Assembly: GCF_027474405.1 (NCBI RefSeq)
Contig: NZ_CP114871.1
Location: 2,861,001-2,925,000 of the forward strand
DNA length: 64,000 nucleotides
Direction of reading: 5' to 3'
Origin: Caulobacter sp. NIBR2454
GTDB lineage: Bacteria > Pseudomonadota > Alphaproteobacteria > Caulobacterales > Caulobacteraceae
The notes under the pieces were generated by a model that worked only from the letters and a program-made list of their open reading frames with translations, did not search any database and was not told the origin of the DNA. Positions within the stretch are counted from its first letter, which is position 1. Each line of letters begins with the position of its first letter. The translations under genes and the position numbers were made by a program. Below are positions 24,764 through 33,068 of the stretch, piece after piece.

Positions 24764-25465
24764 GTGGACGCATCCCGCGCCGATGAACTTCGCCAACTCG
24801 CCGCTGAAGTGACCCGAATGGGCGGCCTAGCCGAATCCCAGGTCGCCGACGCCGTCGATTGTCTGGCCAAGCGCGATACGGTCATGGCTCGCCAGTTGAT
24901 CGAACGCGATGTGCGTCTCGACGCCATGCAGGCGGATATCGAGCGACGCGCCATCAGCTTCATCGCCCTGCACGGCCCCGCCGGCGGTGACCTGCGCCGG
25001 GCGGTCTCGGCCATGAAGCTGGCCATGAACCTGGAACGCTGCGGCGACCTGGCGCGCAACATCGCCAAGCGCAGCCTGGTCCTGGCCGACGCCGACCCCA
25101 CCAGCATCATGCGCGCCATGGAGCGCATGGGCCGCCTGGTTTCGTCCCGCCTCAACGAGGTCGTCGACGCCTACGCCGTCACCGACTTCGACCGCGCCCT
25201 CGGCGTCTGGCGCCGGGATGAGGAGGTCGACGACCACTACGAGAGCCTCTTCCGCGAGTTGCTTGAGCTGATGCGGCAGGATTCGGCGACGGTTCAGACC
25301 GGCGCGCACCTGCTGTTCATCGCCAAGAACCTCGAGCGGATCGGGGACCACGCCACCAACATTGCCGAGATCATCCATTTCGAGATCACCGGCGAAGAGA
25401 TCACCGCAGAGCGCCCCAAATGGAGCGCGCTCGACTCACCACCCAAAGAGGATTTGGCGCTGTGA
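24764..25465 (+). CDS. phoU: PhoU-family phosphate signalling protein (copy 1)
   Basis: 233 residues, two repeated three-helix bundles. The metal-binding signatures are both present: AMNLERCGDLARNIAKR and FIAKNLERIGDHATNIAE. PhoU links the Pst transporter to PhoR and keeps the regulon off when phosphate is ample. GTG start. Its TGA overlaps the GTG of phoB (GTGA). A second, clearly related PhoU lies after pstB at 32382. Having one copy between phoR and phoB is uncommon. Confidence 0.92.
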   Translation: MDASRADELRQLAAEVTRMGGLAESQVADAVDCLAKRDTVMARQLIERDVRLDAMQADIERRAISFIALHGPAGGDLRRAVSAMKLAMNLERCGDLARNIAKRSLVLADADPTSIMRAMERMGRLVSSRLNEVVDAYAVTDFDRALGVWRRDEEVDDHYESLFRELLELMRQDSATVQTGAHLLFIAKNLERIGDHATNIAEIIHFEITGEEITAERPKWSALDSPPKEDLAL

Positions 25466-26148
25466 AACCACACCTTCTCGTCGTCGAGGATGAGGACGCC
25501 CTGGCCGCCCTGCTTCAGTACAATCTGGAAAAGGAAGGCTATCGCGTCACCCACGCCGCCGATGGGGAGGACGCCATCCTGCGGATGGGCGAGGACGCGC
25601 CGGATCTGGTCGTTCTCGACTGGATGCTGCCCAAGGTCTCGGGCATCGAGGTCTGCCGCCGCCTGCGCGGCCGGGCCCAGACCCGCAATGTGCCGATCAT
25701 CATGCTCACAGCCCGCAGCGAGGAGACGGACAAGGTCCGTGGTCTCGACACCGGCGCTGACGACTATCTGGTCAAGCCCTTCGGCATGACCGAGCTGACC
25801 GCCCGCGTCCGCGCCCTGCTGCGCCGCAGCCGTCCAGGCCTGACCGACGACCAGCTGGCCCACGGCGACATCGTCATGGACCGCGTCGCCCACCGGGTGA
25901 AGCGCGGCGGCCGCGAGGTGAAGCTTGGTCCGACGGAGTTCAAGCTGCTGGACTATTTCCTGCAGCATCCGGGCCGGGTGTTCAGCCGCGAGCGCCTGCT
26001 GGACGCGGTCTGGGGTCCGGACGTCTATATCGACCTGCGCACCGTCGACGTTCATGTCGGCCGCCTGCGCAAGGCCCTGAACGCCGACTCGACCGTGGAC
26101 GCCATCCGCACGGTGCGCTCCGCCGGTTACGCACTGGATCTCAGCTAG
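25462..26148 (+). CDS. phoB: Phosphate-regulon response regulator
   Basis: 228 residues. The receiver has VVEDED at the acid pocket, Asp53 in VVLDWMLP, LTAR and the KPFG motif; the winged helix runs from GPTEFKLLDYFLQHPGRVFS to VRSAGYALDLS. GTG at 25462 chosen: AGAGGA is 8 bases upstream and it overlaps the phoU stop. It activates phosphate-starvation genes by binding PHO boxes, two likely clusters of which are in this window. Confidence 0.95.
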   Translation: MKPHLLVVEDEDALAALLQYNLEKEGYRVTHAADGEDAILRMGEDAPDLVVLDWMLPKVSGIEVCRRLRGRAQTRNVPIIMLTARSEETDKVRGLDTGADDYLVKPFGMTELTARVRALLRRSRPGLTDDQLAHGDIVMDRVAHRVKRGGREVKLGPTEFKLLDYFLQHPGRVFSRERLLDAVWGPDVYIDLRTVDVHVGRLRKALNADSTVDAIRTVRSAGYALDLS

Positions 26149-26160
26149 GTCTATAAAAAG

Positions 26161-26196
26161 CGCCGCGCTCTCCGTTGAGGGCGCGGCGTCTTCGTT
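26161..26196 (+). terminator. Terminator after phoB
   Basis: A 10-base stem (26161-26170 with 26179-26188, one wobble) followed by TCTTCGTTCTT. It lies between phoB and the convergent CBS gene. Confidence 0.75.
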
Positions 26197-26208
26197 CTTG
26201 GATCGCTT

Positions 26209-26631
26209 CTAGTGGTCGGCGGGCGCGGCGGAGATTTCCTCCAGCGTCGCGCCGACGACCTTGGCGCCGTAGTCCTGCGCCACATCGCCCAGCGACAGAA
26301 TGCCAGTAAGGCGACCTGCGCCGTTCAGAACGACGAGCCGGCGAACCGAATGGTTGGCCATCTTCGCGGTGGCGTCGGCGAGGTTGTCGTCCTCGCTGCA
26401 GCTCTGGATATCGGAGCTCATCACCTCAGAAACCGGGCCGTCCAGGTCGCCGCCCTTGGCCACCAGGCGCACGACGATGTCGCGGTCGGTGATCAGGCCG
26501 GTGACCTTGCCGTCCTCAACGATGGGCAGGGCTCCTGAGTCGATCTCGGACATCAGGCGGGCGATCTCACGGACCGAGGTGTCCGGTTTGGCGGTGACCA
26601 CCTGCGCGGTCATGACTTCACTGACTTTCAA
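26209..26631 (-). CDS. Two-CBS-domain protein
   Basis: 140 residues consisting of a CBS pair: MKVSEVMTAQVVTAKPDTSV and VSEVMSSDIQSCSEDDNLAD start the two domains, and GLITDRDIVVRLVA and GILSLGDVAQDY end them. CBS pairs bind adenosyl ligands and gate enzymes or channels. Stand-alone pairs of this type are common in alphaproteobacteria with unknown partner. It sits inside the pho region but shows no PHO box. Confidence 0.9.
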   Translation of the reverse strand: MKVSEVMTAQVVTAKPDTSVREIARLMSEIDSGALPIVEDGKVTGLITDRDIVVRLVAKGGDLDGPVSEVMSSDIQSCSEDDNLADATAKMANHSVRRLVVLNGAGRLTGILSLGDVAQDYGAKVVGATLEEISAAPADH

Positions 26632-26688
26632 GGGGAGCTCCTTCTTGGTGCTCTAAAACCTCCCCCTGACCCGAAACGTTCCGCGCCC

Positions 26689-28344
26689 TCAGAAAGCCAG
26701 TTGCAGGCGTGTGGAAACGACCTGGTATTCCTGGCCGATCTGAGCGCCGACCGGAGTGACGAACGTCGTCGCGTTAGGCGACAGGCGATCGATCTCGACG
26801 TTCTGGAAGTCGAACATCAGGCGTACGCTGGGGTTCATGTACCAGTTCAGACCGACGGTCCAGATCGACTGCTCGCCGCCGCGGACGGCGTTCGCCGCCG
26901 GGGCGGAGCCCGCCGTCCCCTCGTTGTCGTTCAGATCCAGCACCGAATAGCGCACGCCCAGTTCCAGCGCGCCCCATGCGCCGGCAGCCGGGTTGAACGG
27001 AAAATTCGGCCTGGGCGCGTCGAAGGCGCCGATGGCGCGGTTGTAGACGCGCTGCTCGCCGGTGAGCACCCAGCTGCCTTGCGCGTACCACGCCTTGAAG
27101 CTCGGATTGGACAGGGTGCTGCCCATGCGGTCGATTCCGAACCTGAAATACTCGCCCTCGGCCAGGAAGGGGCCCCGCTGAACGGCCGCTTCCAGGCCGG
27201 CGGTGTAGGCGTTGTCCGCGTTGATGGCGCCGCTATCGACCAAGCGAGTGGCGTCGACGCGCAGTTCCGGTCGATCGCGGAACTGGACCGGGAAGCGGGC
27301 GCCGGCGGCGTCGGGACCGATGGCGTCGGCCGGCCGCGAGACGTACGAGCCGTTCACGCCAAGGTGGGCCAGCCAGTTCGCGCCGGAGAAGGCAGCGACG
27401 GCCGCCCGACCGGTGAAGCCCAACTGCTCATCAAACGGTTGATTCGTGACACTGCCGCTCGAATTGATCGTGCCGACGGTCGATCCTGTAACAGCGCCGG
27501 CGGCCAGCCAGTAGGCGGAAATGCCCGTGTCGCCGCCGCCAAGATCACCATTAGCCAAGGCCTGGATGGCCATGCGGTAGTCGCCGGCGGCAAGGCCACG
27601 GATGGTCTCGGCCGGAGCCGGGCGTTCCAAGAATACCGAGCCCGAGGTCGAGGTGTTGGCGCCGAGGCTGACCTGCGGGTCGAAGGCGCCGGCCCGAATC
27701 TGGAGCGGCTTGAAACCGCTGTACTGAAGCCAGGCCTCATGAATTCGCCCCGCGTCTTCGGCGCCAGAGCCGCCAAAGTCGTAGAGCAGGTTGTACTGGA
27801 AGTCGCCGAACAGCCTGCCCTCGATACCGATGCGGGCGCGTCTCGCGTTGGCGCCGTCGTTCAGATCGCGGGCGCGAGCGGTGTCGCCCGAACCGGCGCC
27901 TCGGCGCAGATCGACGCTGATCGGGCCAGCCGAATCCTGGAAATACATCGCGGCGTCAGCCTGCAACACGCCGCGGATGCTGGCGGTGAATCGGCCGTCC
28001 GTGGTGGAGAAGGTCGGCCGGCCGTTCGACATCGCAACGGTGGGCGATGCGGCCAGCTTGGTGACCGCGGCGTCCGTGGCGTCGCTGGCGATCTTAAGTT
28101 CGATAATCTCCGCGTTGGCCGCTTCGGCCGTGGCCTTGGCTTCGGCGGAGGCCATCGCAGCGGCGGCGTTGGCCGCTTCCAACGCGTTAAGGCGCTTGGT
28201 CAGGGCTTCCAACTGAGCACGCATGGCGGCGATCTCGGCGTCGCGGGGGTCGGCGGCGTAAGCGCCGGTCGCGCCGGTTGAGAGCAGCAGCGCGATGAGC
28301 GCGCCCCGAGCGACAGACCGCCGCGCTGAACTAGCTTGGCTCAT
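26689..28344 (-). CDS. Phosphate-selective porin (OprP/OprO family)
   Basis: 551 residues. Sec signal ending AYAAD, then a coiled-coil region (DAEIAAMRAQLEALTKRLNALEAA, about 34-57), then a beta-barrel with FTASIRGVLQADAAMYFQDS, ALELGVRYSVLDL and the terminal ...STRLQLAF. The layout is that of OprP/OprO, which let phosphate or polyphosphate cross the outer membrane. Divergent from pstS, with 11-base-spaced GTCA repeats upstream on its strand, so PhoB control is likely. Confidence 0.87.
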   Translation of the reverse strand: MSQASSARRSVARGALIALLLSTGATGAYAADPRDAEIAAMRAQLEALTKRLNALEAANAAAAMASAEAKATAEAANAEIIELKIASDATDAAVTKLAASPTVAMSNGRPTFSTTDGRFTASIRGVLQADAAMYFQDSAGPISVDLRRGAGSGDTARARDLNDGANARRARIGIEGRLFGDFQYNLLYDFGGSGAEDAGRIHEAWLQYSGFKPLQIRAGAFDPQVSLGANTSTSGSVFLERPAPAETIRGLAAGDYRMAIQALANGDLGGGDTGISAYWLAAGAVTGSTVGTINSSGSVTNQPFDEQLGFTGRAAVAAFSGANWLAHLGVNGSYVSRPADAIGPDAAGARFPVQFRDRPELRVDATRLVDSGAINADNAYTAGLEAAVQRGPFLAEGEYFRFGIDRMGSTLSNPSFKAWYAQGSWVLTGEQRVYNRAIGAFDAPRPNFPFNPAAGAWGALELGVRYSVLDLNDNEGTAGSAPAANAVRGGEQSIWTVGLNWYMNPSVRLMFDFQNVEIDRLSPNATTFVTPVGAQIGQEYQVVSTRLQLAF

Positions 28345-28423
28345 GAAGCGCCCCCCTCTTGCCGCGTTGGCCGCGACGACTTCGCAATGCCGCTTGTGAT
28401 GAGTACCGGCTTACTGAAGCCAC

Positions 28424-28461
28424 ATGACGGTTTGCTTAACTTTTTATGACGATTACGTGAC
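28424..28461 (-). promoter_or_regulatory. PHO-box-like repeats between porin and pstS
   Basis: On the minus strand GTCAC (28461-28457) and GTCAT (28450-28446) are 11 bases apart, and a third GTCAT (28428-28424) is 22 bases further, on the same helical phase. Lies 80-117 bases before the porin start. A weaker pair, TCATA at 28530 and 28541 on the plus strand, could serve pstS. Both fit the spacing rule but are degenerate. Confidence 0.55.
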
Positions 28462-28613
28462 CGATTGTCGCGCGATAAGGCCCTCATGACTTTTGGAAGG
28501 GCCCGACGACGGTGATCGTCGTCAAACCATCATACAACACTCATAGAACCATCGCCGAGGGTCACTAAACGCCGCTAAGACGCGCCTGCTCGGCGCCGTC
28601 ACAGCGGCAGGGG

Positions 28614-29666
28614 ATGGCTATGCTGAAGCGCATTTTCATAGCGGTGGTTTGCGCTGGCGCGATGACAGCCCTCGGCGCGACCGCCGCGAAGGCCGACATT
28701 TCCGGCGCCGGCGCCACCTTCCCCGCCCCCGTCTACGCTAAATGGGCCGAGGCCTATAAGCGCCAGACCGGCGTCGGCCTGAACTATCAGGCCATCGGCT
28801 CAGGCGGCGGCATTCGCCAGATCACCGCCAAGACGGTGGCCTTCGGCGCTTCAGACAAGCCGCTGAATCCGGACGATCTCGCCTCGAGCGGACTGATTCA
28901 GTTTCCAACCGTCATCGGCGGCGTGGTTCCGGTCTTAAACATTCCGGGCGTTGCGCCGGGCCAGCTGAGACTGACCGGTCCGTTGTTGGCCGACATATTT
29001 CGCGGCCAGATCAAGCGCTGGAATGATCCGGCCATCGTCAGGCTGAACCCGGGCGTGAAGCTACCCCCTATCCCGATCACCGTGGTCCATCGCGCCGACG
29101 GATCAGGGACTACTTTCCTGTTCACCACCTACCTGTCTCAAAAGGCTCCACGCTGGGCTGAGCAGGTCGGCGCCAATGACTCGGTCCAGTGGCCCACGGG
29201 CCTGGGCGGCAAGGGAAACGACGGCGTCTCGGCTTTCGTGAAGCAGACCACCGGCTCCATCGGCTATGTCGAGTACGCCTTCGCCAAGCAGAACAAGCTG
29301 ACCCACGCCCAGATGCAGAACAGGGCCGGCAAGTTCGTCCAGCCGACCGCCGACGCATTCAGCGCCGCGGCCGCCAACGCCAAGTGGTCGTCGGCCCCGG
29401 GCTACTATCTGTTGCTGCTCGATCAGCCGGGCGCGAACTCGTGGCCAATCACGGGCGCCACCTTTATTCTGATGCACAAGAACCAAACGAACGCCGAACA
29501 GGGCCGGGAGGTGTTGAAGTTCTTCGACTGGGCTTTCAAGAGCGGCGACAATCTGGCATCGAGCCTCGACTACGTCGCCATGCCCGCAGCAATTAAGACC
29601 CAGATCCGCAAAACCTGGTCCAGCCAGATCAAGTCTGGCGGCAAATCCGTCCTTGTCGCCAACTGA
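28614..29666 (+). CDS. pstS: Phosphate ABC transporter, periplasmic binding protein
   Basis: 350 residues. Sec signal (LKRIFIAVVCAGAMTALGATAAKA) then DISGAGATFPAPVYAKW, the family start, and IGSGGGIRQI, FGASDKPL and HRADGSGTTFLFTTYLS, the phosphate-ligand loops. A second ATG at 28620 is equally possible. First gene of pstSCAB-phoU. Confidence 0.96.
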   Translation: MAMLKRIFIAVVCAGAMTALGATAAKADISGAGATFPAPVYAKWAEAYKRQTGVGLNYQAIGSGGGIRQITAKTVAFGASDKPLNPDDLASSGLIQFPTVIGGVVPVLNIPGVAPGQLRLTGPLLADIFRGQIKRWNDPAIVRLNPGVKLPPIPITVVHRADGSGTTFLFTTYLSQKAPRWAEQVGANDSVQWPTGLGGKGNDGVSAFVKQTTGSIGYVEYAFAKQNKLTHAQMQNRAGKFVQPTADAFSAAAANAKWSSAPGYYLLLLDQPGANSWPITGATFILMHKNQTNAEQGREVLKFFDWAFKSGDNLASSLDYVAMPAAIKTQIRKTWSSQIKSGGKSVLVAN

Positions 29667-29732
29667 TCCCAGCGACGCCACTTGGCCGCGGATGTCCCCT
29701 GACTTTCGCGGCGCCCCTTCGGTGAGAAGCAG

Positions 29733-30701
29733 ATGACCCTGACCGCAGACGCATCGCCGGGCCTGAAGGCGCCCCGCGCCGCAAGGCCCAAGGGCGCCAG
29801 CTTCGATCCCATCTTCCAGGCCCTGTGCTTTAGCGCGGCCACCGCGCTGCTGGCGGCGCTGGGCGGCGTCATCGTCACCTTGGCGATCGGCGGCTGGCCC
29901 GCCTTCCAGGCCATGGGGCTGGGCTTCATCACGTCCTCCGAATGGAATCCGGTGACGGATGTCTATGGCGCGGCTGGGCCGCTGGTCGGGACGATCCTCA
30001 CCGCCGCCCTGGCGCTCGCCTTCTCCCTGCCCGTCGCTTTCGGCGTGGCGATCTTTCTCGTGGAGTTCTGCCCGACCGTCCTGCGCCGCCCGATCGGCAC
30101 GGCGGTCGAACTGCTCGCCGGCATTCCCTCCATCGTCTACGGCATGTGGGGGCTGTTCGTTTTCGCCCCCTTCTTCGCCAACCATGTCCAGATGCCGCTG
30201 ATGATGGCCGCCCCTCCAGGAAGCCTGATGGAGAAGCTGGTGACCGGCATCCCCAATGGCACGGGCATCCTGGCCGCCGCGATCATCCTGGCGATCATGA
30301 TCCTGCCCTTCATGGCGGCCATGCTGCGCGAGCTGCTTCTGACCGTGCCGCCGCAGGTTCGGGAAAGCGCCTATGGCCTGGGCGCGACCCGCCTTGAGGT
30401 CGTCTCCTCGGTCACCCTGCCCTATGTGCGCAGCGGCGCCATCGGCGCGGTGATGCTGGGCCTCGGCCGCGCCTTGGGCGAGACCATGGCCGTGACTTTC
30501 ATCATCGGTAACTCGCATGGCTTCCCGGCGTCGATCTTCGACAGCGGCTCAACAATCGCCTCGACCATCGCCAACGAATTCACCGAAGCCACCAGCGTGG
30601 CCCATACCTCCTCGCTGCTGGCCCTGGGCCTGATGCTGTTCGTCATCACCTTCGCGGTGCTGGGCCTGGCCCGCCTGCTGATCGGCCGGAGCCAACACTG
30701 A
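29733..30701 (+). CDS. pstC: Phosphate ABC transporter permease
   Basis: 322 residues, six membrane spans, inner membrane. Seen: ITSSEWNPVTDVYGAAGPLVGTI, GIPSIVYGMWGLFVF (family motif), a coupling loop with RESAYGLGATRLEVV and a final GLMLFVITFAVLGLAR. Its last base is the first base of the pstA ATG. Forms the channel with PstA. Confidence 0.95.
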   Translation: MTLTADASPGLKAPRAARPKGASFDPIFQALCFSAATALLAALGGVIVTLAIGGWPAFQAMGLGFITSSEWNPVTDVYGAAGPLVGTILTAALALAFSLPVAFGVAIFLVEFCPTVLRRPIGTAVELLAGIPSIVYGMWGLFVFAPFFANHVQMPLMMAAPPGSLMEKLVTGIPNGTGILAAAIILAIMILPFMAAMLRELLLTVPPQVRESAYGLGATRLEVVSSVTLPYVRSGAIGAVMLGLGRALGETMAVTFIIGNSHGFPASIFDSGSTIASTIANEFTEATSVAHTSSLLALGLMLFVITFAVLGLARLLIGRSQH

Positions 30702-31546
30702 TGAAATCGGCACGCGCCATCCAGCGCCAGATCGCCAACGGCATCTTCGCCGTCGGCTGCTATCTGGTGACCTTCGTCGCCCTGGCCTTCCTGGCCGCCA
30801 TTCTCTGGTCCCTGGTCAAACAGGGCGTCGGCGGCCTCGATCTGGCCGTCTTCACCAAGGACACGCCCGCGCCCGGCTCGGAAGGCGGCCTGCGCAACGC
30901 CATCCTCGGCTCGCTGATGATGTGCGCCCTGGGCATGACCGCGGCCCTGATAATCGGGGTCCTGGCGGGCACCTGGCTGGCGGAGTACGCTGGCGACAGC
31001 AAGTATGGCGCGGTCGTCCGTTTCCTGAACGATGTCCTGCTGTCGGCCCCGTCGATCCTGATCGGCCTGTTTATCTACGGCATCCTGGTCTCGCCCTTTG
31101 GCGGCTTCTCGGGCTATGCCGGCGCCGCGGCCCTGGCCCTGCTGGCCGCGCCCGTCATCACCCGCGCCACCGAGGATGTTCTGCGGCTGCAGCCGGGCGC
31201 CCTGCGCGAGTCGGCCGTGGCCCTGGGCACCCCCCTGTGGCGCACCATCCTGTCGGTGCTGTGGCGCTCGGCGAGCGGCGGCATCCTGACCGGCGCCCTG
31301 TTGGCCTTCGCCCGCATCACCGGTGAGACCGCTCCCCTGCTGTTCACCGCCCTGAACAACCAGTTCTTCAGCCTCAACATGAGCAAGCCGACCGCCAGCC
31401 TGCCGGTTGTCATCTATCAGTACGCGCTCAGCGCCTATGATGACTGGCGCCGCCTGGCCTGGGCGGGCGCCCTGCTCATCGCCGTCACCGTGCTGGCCGT
31501 CACCATCATCGCGCGCATCGTCGCCAGGGAGCCCCGTCGCTCATGA
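30701..31546 (+). CDS. pstA: Phosphate ABC transporter permease
   Basis: 281 residues with about six spans. LGTWLAEY-type segment [26 protein letters not shown], the coupling loop [16 protein letters not shown] and [13 protein letters not shown] are the PstA markers. It overlaps pstC by 1 base and pstB by 4 (ATGA). Confidence 0.95.
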   Translation: MKSARAIQRQIANGIFAVGCYLVTFVALAFLAAILWSLVKQGVGGLDLAVFTKDTPAPGSEGGLRNAILGSLMMCALGMTAALIIGVLAGTWLAEYAGDSKYGAVVRFLNDVLLSAPSILIGLFIYGILVSPFGGFSGYAGAAALALLAAPVITRATEDVLRLQPGALRESAVALGTPLWRTILSVLWRSASGGILTGALLAFARITGETAPLLFTALNNQFFSLNMSKPTASLPVVIYQYALSAYDDWRRLAWAGALLIAVTVLAVTIIARIVAREPRRS

Positions 31547-32364
31547 ACGCCATCCTCAACCCGGCGCAAGAAGGCGCTCTCGAAACCTCCATCGTTCCGG
31601 TGCCGTCCGAACTGGTGAAGGTGGACATCCAGAACCTGGATTTTCACTACGGGACCAAGCAGGCCCTGTTCGGGGTGAGCGTCGGGTTCGCCAAGAACGC
31701 CGTGACCGCGCTGATCGGCCCGTCGGGCTGTGGCAAGTCCACCCTGCTGCGCACCATGAACCGGATGTACGCCTTGTACCCGGGTCAAAAGGCCAGCGGG
31801 AAGATCATGCTCGACGGCTATGATCTCCTGAGCTCCAGCCTGGACCTGCCGACCCTGCGCTCGCGCGTGGGCATGGTGTTCCAGAAGCCGACGCCGTTCC
31901 CGATGTCGATCTACGACAACGTCGCCTTCGGCATGCGTCTGTACGAAAAGCTCTCCAAGGCTGACACCGACGCCCGCGTCGAGGAAGCCCTGCGCCGCGC
32001 CGCCCTGTGGGACGAGGTGAAGGACAAGCTCAAGGAGTCGGGCCTCGGCCTCTCCGGCGGTCAGCAGCAGCGTCTGTGCGTCGCCCGCGCCATCGCCATC
32101 AAGCCTGAAGTCCTGCTGCTGGACGAGCCGGCGTCGGCGCTCGACCCGATCTCGACGGCGCGTCTGGAAGAGACCATCGCCCTGCTCAAGACCGACTACA
32201 CCATCGTCATCGTGACCCATAACCTGGGCCAGGCGGCGCGCTGCTCGGACTATACGGGCCTGATGTACCTGGGGAACCTGGTCGAATTCGGCCCAACCGA
32301 GCAGATGTTCACCAACCCGGTCACCCAACGCGCCCGTGACTATGTCACCGGCCGCTTCGGCTAG
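31543..32364 (+). CDS. pstB: Phosphate ABC transporter ATPase
   Basis: 273 residues. Walker [10 protein letters not shown] (about 65-73), [13 protein letters not shown] signature, Walker [13 protein letters not shown], and the switch His in [22 protein letters not shown]-type start is here [12 protein letters not shown] 30-residue N-terminal extension precedes the domain. phoU copy 2 follows after 17 bases. Confidence 0.97.
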   Translation: MNAILNPAQEGALETSIVPVPSELVKVDIQNLDFHYGTKQALFGVSVGFAKNAVTALIGPSGCGKSTLLRTMNRMYALYPGQKASGKIMLDGYDLLSSSLDLPTLRSRVGMVFQKPTPFPMSIYDNVAFGMRLYEKLSKADTDARVEEALRRAALWDEVKDKLKESGLGLSGGQQQRLCVARAIAIKPEVLLLDEPASALDPISTARLEETIALLKTDYTIVIVTHNLGQAARCSDYTGLMYLGNLVEFGPTEQMFTNPVTQRARDYVTGRFG

Positions 32365-32381
32365 ACCTCGGAGGACCTGAC

Positions 32382-33059
32382 ATGGAACACACCATCACCG
32401 CCTTCGAGAACGAACTCACCGAACTGACGGAGGGCGTGATCGCGCTGGGCGTCCTGGCTCAGAGCCAGCTGGACGACGCCCTGTCGGGCATCTTCCAGAG
32501 TGACTTCAAGTTGGCCGAACGCGCCATCAAGCGCGACCCGGCCCTCGACGCCCTCGCCATCGACATCGAACGCAAGTCGGTCCGCATGATCGCCCTGCGC
32601 CAACCCATGGCCGAGGATCTTCGCCGACCCATCGCGGCCATGAAGATCGCCATGAACCTGGAACGCTGTGGCGACCTGGCCAAGAACGTGGCCAAGCGCA
32701 CGCTGAAGATCGGCGCCTCGGGCGTGACCCCCTTCGCCGCTCCGGTCGAACGCATGGGCCGTCTGGTCGCCGCCCGCCTTGGCGCGGTTCTGACCGCTTA
32801 CGGCTCGCGCAATGTCAGCCAGGCCGTCGAAGTCTGGTCGCAGGACGCCGAGATCGACGAACACTACGAGCAGCTGTTCGCCAGCCTGCTGGCGCGCATG
32901 GCCGAGGATCCTGAGTCCATCGCCGCCTGCACGCACCTGCTGTTCATCGCCAAGAACCTGGAACGCATCGGCGACCACGCCACCAACATCGCCGAACTGA
33001 TCCACTACGAGATCACCGGCGTGGAGCTGGTCGAGGAACGTCCCAAGTTCGACGCATAA
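32382..33059 (+). CDS. phoU: PhoU-family phosphate signalling protein (copy 2)
   Basis: 225 residues, the canonical position after pstB. Both PhoU signatures are intact: AMNLERCGDLAKNVAKR and FIAKNLERIGDHATNIAE. It shares long identical blocks with copy 1 at 24764 but differs in its N-terminus (MEHTITAFENELTEL is the classical PhoU start). It is likely the main PhoU bridging PstB and PhoR. Confidence 0.94.
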   Translation: MEHTITAFENELTELTEGVIALGVLAQSQLDDALSGIFQSDFKLAERAIKRDPALDALAIDIERKSVRMIALRQPMAEDLRRPIAAMKIAMNLERCGDLAKNVAKRTLKIGASGVTPFAAPVERMGRLVAARLGAVLTAYGSRNVSQAVEVWSQDAEIDEHYEQLFASLLARMAEDPESIAACTHLLFIAKNLERIGDHATNIAELIHYEITGVELVEERPKFDA

Positions 33060-33068
33060 GCTGACCGC

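Noticed and set aside
29667..29732. Terminator between pstS and pstC
   Set aside because: No stem with a T-run is present in the 65-base gap; pstS and pstC are more likely on one transcript.
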